Source: Methylococcaceae bacterium NSM2-1 (GTDB lineage: Bacteria; Pseudomonadota; Gammaproteobacteria; Methylococcales; Methylomonadaceae). Taken from it: a stretch of DNA of 12,535 nt. The notes under the pieces are model-generated. The model worked only from the letters and a program-made list of their open reading frames with translations. It made no database searches and was not told the DNA's origin. The stretch's first letter is position 1; every line of letters starts with the position of its first letter. Positions 7,741 through 12,535 of the stretch are shown in pieces. The position numbers were made by a program, and so were the translations under genes. The DNA lies in assembly GCA_002256705.1 (NCBI GenBank), contig NQJI01000015.1, positions 1-12,535 of the forward strand. Reading direction: 5' to 3'.

Positions 7741-7753
7741 TTTTTTTTTTTTT
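7741..7753. repeat. 13-base homopolymeric T tract
   Basis: Thirteen consecutive T (A on the minus strand) lie in the divergent spacer, 93 bases upstream of the yfbR start and 166 bases upstream of ylqF. Such a run is prone to slippage and bends DNA. It could affect yfbR promoter activity, but no promoter was identified. Confidence 0.9.
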
Positions 7754-7760
7754 GACGCTT

Positions 7761-7808
7761 ACCATGAAAGACACGAAGCAAAACTTAAAACTTCGTGTCC
7801 TCGGTGGT
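7761..7808. repeat. CACGAAG-type palindromic intergenic element
   Basis: The core arms GACACGAAG (7770-7778) and CTTCGTGTC (7791-7799) pair perfectly over 9 bp around a 12-base A-rich loop. Outer arms ACCA (7761-7764) and TGGT (7805-7808) also match, with mismatches between. The motif recurs at 9713-9741. This looks like a dispersed intergenic palindrome of the REP kind; genome-wide copy number cannot be judged here. Confidence 0.6.
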
Positions 7809-7919
7809 GAGAACCTGTTAAACCAACTTGGTTATATACTTCATTTATTAGGCGTGTTTTTCCTATTTTGTTTATTTTACGCGCACTATCCACCATCATC
7901 TTATATCTAATACGAAATT

Positions 7920-8840
7920 ATGCTAATTCAGTGGTACCCCGGTCACATGCACAAGGCCAGCAAAGAGATCAAAGAAATTTTGCCTCAGGTTGATTTGATT
8001 ATTGAAATTCTGGATGCGCGGATTCCATTCAGCAGCCAAAATCCGATGCTTGCAACCCTGCGTGGCGACAAACCCTGCATCAAAATTCTCAGCAAAAGCG
8101 ATCTTGCCGACCCGGAGATCACCCAACAATGGCAAACTTACCTGGAGCGGGAGCAAGGCGTAAAGACATTAGCCGTAACCATCGACTATCCGGAAAAAAT
8201 TCGACAACTGCCGGATTTGTGCCATAAAATGCTGCCTGCCAAAGCGCCCAGTTCCAGGCTTATAAACACCCTGATTATGGGCATACCCAATGTCGGGAAA
8301 TCCACGCTTATCAACATATTAGCCGGCAGAATGATTGCCAAAACGGGTAATGAGCCGGCCGTCACAAAAATGCAACAGCGCATTGCGATAGGCAATGGCA
8401 TTATTTTGTTAGATACCCCCGGTTTGCTGTGGCCCAACGTCGAAAATAAAAACAGCGGCTACCGGCTGGCCACCACCGGCGCTATCAAAGACACGGCTAT
8501 AGATCATGAACAAATTGCTTCTTTTGCTGCCGATTACCTGATACACCATTATCCAGATTACCTGAAGACCCGTTTTCAGCTGGAAACACTTCCCCAAACC
8601 GAGCATGAACTCATGCAGGTTATTGGTAAAAATCGCGGCTGTTTGCGCTCAGGTGGACGTGTTGAGCTGGATAAGGTCGCCAAAATTCTGCTGGCTGAAT
8701 TACGCGCCGGAACGATAGGCAGAATCAGTCTCGAAACTCCTGCCATGATGGAACAGGAGCTGGTCGAACTCGCTGTCATTCGTGAAGAGAAAGCGGCGAA
8801 GAAAAAAGCCAGGAAGCAGAAATGGAAAGGGTCAGATTAA
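7920..8840 (+). CDS. ylqF: Ribosome biogenesis GTPase YlqF/RbgA
   Basis: A circularly permuted GTPase that assists late assembly of the large ribosomal subunit. The G motifs appear in permuted order: G4 as SKSD (residues 58-61), G1 GIPNVGKS (121-128), G2 Thr149 in PAVTK, G3 DTPG (165-168). The N-terminal WYPGHMHKA and VDLIIEILDARIPFSSQNP are diagnostic. The C-terminal part is helical and ends in a lysine-rich tail (KAAKKKARKQKWK) suited to RNA contact. The length of 306 is normal. An in-frame stop lies 10 bases upstream, so 7920 is the only credible start, although its ribosome-binding site is weak. G4 carries Ser in place of the usual Asn of NKxD. It is a single-gene unit between a divergent gene and a hairpin. 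Confidence 0.94.
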   Translation: MLIQWYPGHMHKASKEIKEILPQVDLIIEILDARIPFSSQNPMLATLRGDKPCIKILSKSDLADPEITQQWQTYLEREQGVKTLAVTIDYPEKIRQLPDLCHKMLPAKAPSSRLINTLIMGIPNVGKSTLINILAGRMIAKTGNEPAVTKMQQRIAIGNGIILLDTPGLLWPNVENKNSGYRLATTGAIKDTAIDHEQIASFAADYLIHHYPDYLKTRFQLETLPQTEHELMQVIGKNRGCLRSGGRVELDKVAKILLAELRAGTIGRISLETPAMMEQELVELAVIREEKAAKKKARKQKWKGSD

Positions 8841-8912
8841 ACTTAATTCGCCTTAGACCTAAGTGAGATTACAAGTAAATTGATTCATATATTGCTCAAT
8901 TAGTTACAATTT

Positions 8913-8933
8913 AGGAGCGTTTTAGCCGCTCCT
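8913..8933 (+). terminator. GC-rich hairpin after ylqF
   Basis: AGGAGCG (8913-8919) pairs with CGCTCCT (8927-8933), a 7-bp GC-rich stem with a 7-base loop, 72 bases after the ylqF stop. The following sequence GCAGAAGTTGTTTTATT is only moderately T-rich, so terminator activity is likely but not certain. Confidence 0.5.
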
Positions 8934-9114
8934 GCAGAAGTTGTTTTATTGGTATCGCCTTATTTCCAGTGCCGGTTTGGATGTGGTCTCAGCCTATATG
9001 CTATTTTCCTCTGGTTAGTTTTTTTGCCATATATCTTGAGCAATAACTCATAAAAACTATAACGGACGGAACAACACGCACAGATTAAGAATAGTGGGCA
9101 ACATCATTAACAAA

Positions 9115-9672
9115 TTAATGTTTTTGATAGGTTCCAATCAGTTCTGCGTGACCAATGATATGCCCTGCCATCGCATTTTCAAGCTGGGTTTTATTGGGGT
9201 GGTGCAGATCCGGCAGTTCAATATCCAGCGCGTAGAGTTTATGAAAGTACCGATGCCGGACAATGGGTGGGCAGGGGCCGCCATACCCGGTTTTTTTCCA
9301 GTCATTTTTGCCTTGTAGTGTACCCGATGGTAAATTGCTTTCAGCGACGGTCTTTGGTATTCCCGTAACAGTTGGTGGAATATTATAAAGCAGCCAGTGT
9401 ACCCACGTCATTTTGGGTGCATCGGGATCATCAACGATTAACGCCAAGCTTTTGGTGTTTCGCGGTAGCTGCGACCAGCTTAAAGCCGGCGAACTATCAT
9501 CGCCCTCACAAGTAAAGTTTTTTGGGATTTCTCCCAGATGGACAAAATCGGGTGATTTGAGTATCAAGGTCATGCTTTGTTCTCCTTCAGCGGCCAAGGC
9601 TGCCGTCATATAAAAGCAGCTGAAAATTAAAAAAATTAACCGGCTAATAGCGTGCTGATAAATTGAATTCAT
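9115..9672 (-). CDS. Secreted PEBP-family protein (YbhB/YbcL type)
   Basis: A phosphatidylethanolamine-binding / Raf-kinase-inhibitor-like protein of bacterial type, predicted periplasmic. Residues 1-28 form a signal peptide (basic start, core LIFLIFSCFYMTAALA, cleavage near residues 27-28). The ligand-pocket motifs are present: DDPDAPKMTWVHWLLYNIP, then GKNDWKKTGYGGPCPP and HRYFHKLYALDIELPDL. The loop between GPCPP and HRY is IVR, where SGT-like residues are common. The biological role of bacterial members is poorly known. The ATG at 9672 is preferred over a GTG at 9678 because AGGTGA precedes it. It is the last gene of a run of minus-strand genes but is separated from the next by 178 bases of repeats. 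Confidence 0.9.
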   Translation of the reverse strand: MNSIYQHAISRLIFLIFSCFYMTAALAAEGEQSMTLILKSPDFVHLGEIPKNFTCEGDDSSPALSWSQLPRNTKSLALIVDDPDAPKMTWVHWLLYNIPPTVTGIPKTVAESNLPSGTLQGKNDWKKTGYGGPCPPIVRHRYFHKLYALDIELPDLHHPNKTQLENAMAGHIIGHAELIGTYQKH

Positions 9673-9674
9673 AA

Positions 9675-9680
9675 TCACCT
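9675..9680 (-). promoter_or_regulatory. Ribosome-binding site for the PEBP gene
   Basis: On the minus strand AGGTGA lies immediately before TT-ATG, placing the start at 9672. The alternative GTG at 9678 lies inside this site, so it is unlikely to be used. Confidence 0.55.
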
Positions 9681-9712
9681 AACAACTGATGTTACGCAAG
9701 CCATATGAAAAT

Positions 9713-9741
9713 ACCACGAAGGCACGAAGAACGCGAAGAAA
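9713..9741. repeat. CACGAAG-type element, half copy
   Basis: ACCACGAAGGCACGAAGAACGCGAAG holds three near-identical units (CACGAAG, GCACGAAG, AACGCGAAG) in tandem, followed by A-rich sequence. It shares the CACGAAG core and the ACCA edge with the palindrome at 7761-7808, but no matching CTTCGTG arm follows. It appears to be a half or decayed copy. Confidence 0.55.
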
Positions 9742-9751
9742 AATATTCTAT

Positions 9752-9843
9752 AAGCGTATGATTTTTTATATTTTGTGTTTGTTTGACGGTAGCGCTGAGG
9801 CTTTGAATCGCATCAACCAGAAGGTATGCTACCGTATGCGCTT
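9752..9843. repeat. Interrupted inverted repeat
   Basis: ACGGTAGC (9786-9793) pairs perfectly with GCTACCGT (9828-9835) across 34 bases. The adjacent ATGCGCTT (9836-9843) pairs with AAGCGTAT (9752-9759) with one G-T type mismatch. The right arm is contiguous while the left arm is split by 26 AT-rich bases. It starts 8 bases beyond the stop of the small membrane-protein gene. It could be a remnant of a mobile element or an untypical terminator. Confidence 0.5.
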
Positions 9844-9850
9844 ACTTACA

Positions 9851-9985
9851 TTATTTAAAGGCGTCTTTTTTAAACTTTTCCAGCCGCTTGTTAAAACCTT
9901 TTCTATCTAACAAAAACCACAGAAACATAAGAAAAAACGGCCATAACAATAAGGCCACTATCTTAAATGCAGTTCCAATATCCAT
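9851..9985 (-). CDS. Small single-pass membrane protein, 44 residues
   Basis: Not recognised as a known family. On the minus strand an ATG at 9985 opens a 44-codon frame starting MDIGTAFKIVALLLWPFF and ending KRLEKFKKDAFK. Residues 7-26 are strongly hydrophobic with two Trp (15 and 23) and form one predicted membrane helix. The tail (27-44) has eight basic and three acidic residues, which predicts the C-terminus inside the cell. Translation is supported by GAGGAGA five bases upstream, one of the best ribosome-binding sites in the window. The start follows the selO stop by 49 bases with no terminator between, so co-transcription with selO is likely. A function cannot be assigned; a small regulatory or accessory membrane peptide is possible. 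Confidence 0.7.
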   Translation of the reverse strand: MDIGTAFKIVALLLWPFFLMFLWFLLDRKGFNKRLEKFKKDAFK

Positions 9986-9990
9986 GATTA

Positions 9991-9997
9991 TCTCCTC
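9991..9997 (-). promoter_or_regulatory. Strong ribosome-binding site for the 44-residue protein
   Basis: GAGGAGA on the minus strand, five bases before the ATG at 9985. This near-consensus site is the main evidence that the short frame is translated. Confidence 0.7.
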
Positions 9998-10034
9998 GGT
10001 TTGATGTTTTTGGGGTCAAGTTTAGCATTAGGCT

Positions 10035-11657
10035 TCAAGAACTACATGATAGCATTGAACAACCCGCCCGTTGCCGCGCCCAATCGGGGCGTTTTGCGGC
10101 AAATTCTTCTTTGTTGGGCTGTTCGTCATAAGGATGCCGCAATAATTCCAATAACTCATTAACCATCGAAAAATCGCCTTGTTCGGCTTTGTCAATGGCA
10201 AGTTGGGCAAGGTAGTTTCGCAGTACGTACTTGGGGTTGACGGCGTTCATTCGCTGTTGTCTTATTTCATCAGGTGTGCCGTCATTTTTCACACGGTCGA
10301 TGTAACGACTGAGCCAAAGACATAAGCGGGTTTTGTAGTCGGGCGTTATTTGCTCTGATACATAATAGGCCGTGGAGAAGCGATTAATCATGTCTTCACA
10401 CAGAGACAAAATTAATGGTGTCTCTACGTTGGTGTCTATCATGGCAAGCTGGCGATAAAAAATTGTCATGTCGGTTTCAACCAGTTGCAATAGAACCAAC
10501 AGTTCTGTGCACAATTCCTTGTCAGTTGCCGGGTCAAATGCATTCAGACCGAGTTTGCCAGCCATCATGGTTTGCCAGTCCCGTTCAAAGGTATTCTTGA
10601 AAACATTCAACGCTTGTTGCAAGGGTTCTACTTCCTCAATAAGCGGATAAATCGCATTAGCCAGTTGCCCCAGATTCCAGAAAGCGATTTGCGGCTGATT
10701 ACCATAACGATAACGCCGGTCTCCGGCATCGGTAGTATTGGGCGTCCAGTCCGGATCGTAATTTTCCAGCCAGCCGTAGGGTCCGTAATCAATGGTAAGA
10801 CCCAGTATCGACATATTATCGGTGTTCATCACCCCGTGCACGAAACCCACGCGTTGCCAGTGCACAATCATCTGAGCCGTTCTTCGGCAGACTTCTGCAA
10901 ACCAGTCGATATAAACGGCTGGAGTAGGCTCGCCCAAATGCGGAAAATCAGTGCGTATCGTGTAGTCCGCCAGTTTTTTCAGTAAAGCATGATCGCCGCG
11001 TGCGGTTGAAATTTGAAAGTTGCCAAAGCGGGTAAAAGATGGCGCTACCCGGCAGACAACGGCGCCCGGTTCGGCTTTGGGATTGCCGTTGTAAAACATA
11101 TCCCGAATAACGGGTTCACCTGTCAGCATCAGACTTAATGCGCGTGTGGTAGGTATTCCCAAATGATACATGGCTTCGCTACATAGAAATTCGCGCACCG
11201 ATGACCTTAATACAGCCAAACCGTCTGCTGTTCTGGAGTAGGGCGTAGGTCCTGCGCCTTTAAGCTGTAATGCCCATCGCTCACTTTTTTGATTGATCAC
11301 CTCGCCCAGATTAATCGCGCGACCATCACCGAGTTGACCTGCCCAGTTACCAAACTGGTGTCCACCGTAACAGGTCGCATAAGACTCCATGCCAACTGCC
11401 AGGCGGTTACCGGAAAATACCTGGGTGAAATCATCGGATTCGCACAGGTCTGTGGTCAAATCCAATAATTCTGCCACTTCCCTGGAATAAGCGACTCTTT
11501 GCGGATTTGCAACCGGGGTTGGTAATACCCGCGAATAACAAGCACCGATGACCTGGCGACGATTGTTGATGGTTTCGGTATCTGCCGGCAATTCCCGGAT
11601 GAAGCGATTATCGAAAATTAAATCATCGAGGTTTGAGATTTTTGCTTGAGAATTCAT
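10035..11657 (-). CDS. selO: Protein adenylyltransferase SelO (YdiU)
   Basis: A pseudokinase-fold enzyme that transfers AMP from ATP to Ser, Thr or Tyr of target proteins; in E. coli it responds to oxidative stress. Seen with the start at 11657 (540 residues): LKGAGPTPYSR with Lys133, Arg and Glu of VLRSSVREF, and NTDNMSILGLTIDYGP with Asp280, Asn281 and Asp290 as metal/catalytic residues, in the spacing known for SelO. The C-terminus ends GCSMLSCSS; the Cys at 538 matches the position that is selenocysteine in animal SelO, and a second Cys is at 533. The ATG at 11657 fits the family N-terminus (NLDDLIFDNRF), but it has no clear ribosome-binding site. A TTG at 11711 with CAGGA upstream would add 18 residues. 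It lies 89 bases downstream of the ybiT gene. Confidence 0.95.
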   Translation of the reverse strand: MNSQAKISNLDDLIFDNRFIRELPADTETINNRRQVIGACYSRVLPTPVANPQRVAYSREVAELLDLTTDLCESDDFTQVFSGNRLAVGMESYATCYGGHQFGNWAGQLGDGRAINLGEVINQKSERWALQLKGAGPTPYSRTADGLAVLRSSVREFLCSEAMYHLGIPTTRALSLMLTGEPVIRDMFYNGNPKAEPGAVVCRVAPSFTRFGNFQISTARGDHALLKKLADYTIRTDFPHLGEPTPAVYIDWFAEVCRRTAQMIVHWQRVGFVHGVMNTDNMSILGLTIDYGPYGWLENYDPDWTPNTTDAGDRRYRYGNQPQIAFWNLGQLANAIYPLIEEVEPLQQALNVFKNTFERDWQTMMAGKLGLNAFDPATDKELCTELLVLLQLVETDMTIFYRQLAMIDTNVETPLILSLCEDMINRFSTAYYVSEQITPDYKTRLCLWLSRYIDRVKNDGTPDEIRQQRMNAVNPKYVLRNYLAQLAIDKAEQGDFSMVNELLELLRHPYDEQPNKEEFAAKRPDWARQRAGCSMLSCSS

Positions 11658-11746
11658 GGGCGGTAAGTGTTGTTTTGTGATGATTAGCCAAAACCCAATA
11701 TTCATCCACAAATATTGAGTCCTGCTCCTAATTTCAACGGGTCATA

Positions 11747-12535
11747 CTACACTTGACTATTCAAATAGTCCTCATAATTACCATTAAAATCAACTATGCC
11801 ATTCGGTGTTAATTCGATAATCCGTGTCGCCAGCGAAGAGACAAATTCCCGGTCATGGCTGACAAAAATCAGGGTGCCGGGGTAATTTTCCAGCGCGGTA
11901 TTCAGCGATTCAATGGATTCCATGTCAAGGTGGTTGGTGGGTTCATCCATTACCATGATGTTGTTTTTTTGCAGTATCAGTTTTCCGAACAGCATGCGAC
12001 CCTGTTCGCCACCCGAGATGACTTTAACGGATTTATAAATTTCATCGTTTGAAAACAATAACCGCCCCAAGGTGCCGCGTATGGTTTGATCATCGTCGGT
12101 CTCTTTTCGCCATTGCCCCATCCATTCGATCAGCGATATATTTTCGGCAAAATCATCGGCATGATCCTGGGCAAAGTAGCCTACTTCAGCATTTTCTGAC
12201 CATTTAATTATTCCGGTATCGGGCATTAAATCTCTAACTAAGGTACGTAATAAGGTAGATTTACCGATTCCGTTGGGACCTATTACCGCAACGCGTTCAC
12301 CGACGGCAATCATCAGATTCAGGTTTTTGAATAACGGCTGTTCCCCGTAACCTTTGCTTAAGCCTTCGACTTCCAGGGCCAAACGGTGCAGTTTTTTGCT
12401 TTGATCAAAACGAATAAACGGATTAACCCGGCTGGACGGTTTTACTTCATCCAGTTTGATTTTATCCAATTGTTTGGCGCGTGAAGTGGCTTGCTTGGCT
12501 TTGGAGGCATTCGCCGAGAAGCGGCTGACGAAGGT
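11747..12535 (-). CDS. ybiT: ABC-F family ATPase YbiT, C-terminal half (partial)
   Basis: Soluble ABC-F protein with two ATPase domains and no membrane part; relatives act on ribosomes. The frame stays open to the window edge, so only 262 C-terminal residues are seen of roughly 530. The visible part starts in the inter-domain linker ([20 protein letters not shown]), which is characteristic of YbiT. The second ATPase domain follows: Walker [10 protein letters not shown], signature ISGGEQGRM, Walker [13 protein letters not shown] and the switch His in SHDREF. The C-terminal [12 protein letters not shown] is also YbiT-like. The signature has Ile for the usual Leu, a mild change. The TTG at 12469 is internal, not a start. 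It is followed on the same strand by selO. Confidence 0.94.
   Translation of the reverse strand, partial: TFVSRFSANASKAKQATSRAKQLDKIKLDEVKPSSRVNPFIRFDQSKKLHRLALEVEGLSKGYGEQPLFKNLNLMIAVGERVAVIGPNGIGKSTLLRTLVRDLMPDTGIIKWSENAEVGYFAQDHADDFAENISLIEWMGQWRKETDDDQTIRGTLGRLLFSNDEIYKSVKVISGGEQGRMLFGKLILQKNNIMVMDEPTNHLDMESIESLNTALENYPGTLIFVSHDREFVSSLATRIIELTPNGIVDFNGNYEDYLNSQV

Noticed and set aside
7671..7910. 79-residue open frame between yfbR and ylqF
   Set aside because: It reads through the 13-T tract (giving a run of Phe) and the CACGAAG palindrome, lacks a ribosome-binding site, and resembles no protein. It is most likely non-coding spacer.
9094..9318. Plus-strand 74-residue frame opposite the PEBP gene
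   Set aside because: It overlaps the conserved PEBP C-terminus in antisense and has no ribosome-binding site or recognisable motif.
9616..9672. Lipoprotein signal in the PEBP protein (Cys19 in LIFSC)
   Set aside because: Phe at the -2 position does not fit a lipobox, and the hydrophobic core continues past Cys19 to a normal AxA cleavage region.
10415..10985. Plus-strand open frames of 60-137 residues opposite selO
   Set aside because: They are antisense shadows of the conserved selO gene; their proteins show no domain or signal.

Overview
The window looks like a chromosomal segment from a gammaproteobacterium of moderate G+C. The support is a Na+-translocating NADH:quinone reductase (Na+-NQR) operon together with nqrM, sbcB (exonuclease I), yfbR and a ybiT-type ABC-F gene, all close to their gammaproteobacterial versions by recalled similarity. 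A methanotroph-like (Methylococcales) host is my guess only. I saw no phage, plasmid, insertion sequence, CRISPR array, tRNA or rRNA signature. This is mostly core housekeeping DNA with a few odd intergenic elements.

Positions 1-4009 (+): the 3' part of nqrB, then complete nqrC, nqrD, nqrE and nqrF, tightly packed with overlaps or gaps of a few bases and closed by a strong intrinsic terminator. All cofactor residues inside the window are present: the FMN-attachment Thr in NqrC, the four Cys of the NqrD/NqrE iron centre, and the four [2Fe-2S] Cys plus FAD and NAD motifs in NqrF. NqrC is unusual in carrying about 34 extra N-terminal residues and Ala in place of the usual Ser in its flavinylation motif.

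Positions 4010-6964 (+): a small secreted DUF2845-type protein, a 379-base spacer with an imperfect hairpin, then nqrM (Na+-NQR maturation), a two-CBS-domain protein and sbcB. The last three are close enough to be co-transcribed, so the NQR maturation factor is separated from nqrF and linked instead to a DNA-repair nuclease. No apbE (the flavin transferase needed for NqrB and NqrC) is in the window.

Positions 6965-8933: yfbR (-), which converges on sbcB, a divergent spacer with a 13-T tract and a CACGAAG palindrome, and ylqF/rbgA (+), a circularly permuted ribosome-assembly GTPase.

Positions 8934-12535 (all genes -): a periplasmic PEBP-family (YbhB/YbcL) protein, a spacer with a second CACGAAG element and a long interrupted inverted repeat, a 44-residue predicted single-pass membrane protein with a strong ribosome-binding site, selO/ydiU (protein AMPylase), and the C-terminal half of a YbiT-type ABC-F ATPase running off the window.

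The best candidates for something undescribed are the 44-residue membrane protein beside selO, the N-terminal extension of NqrC, and the repeat elements around 7741-7808 and 9713-9843. I did not find a clearly novel multi-gene system.
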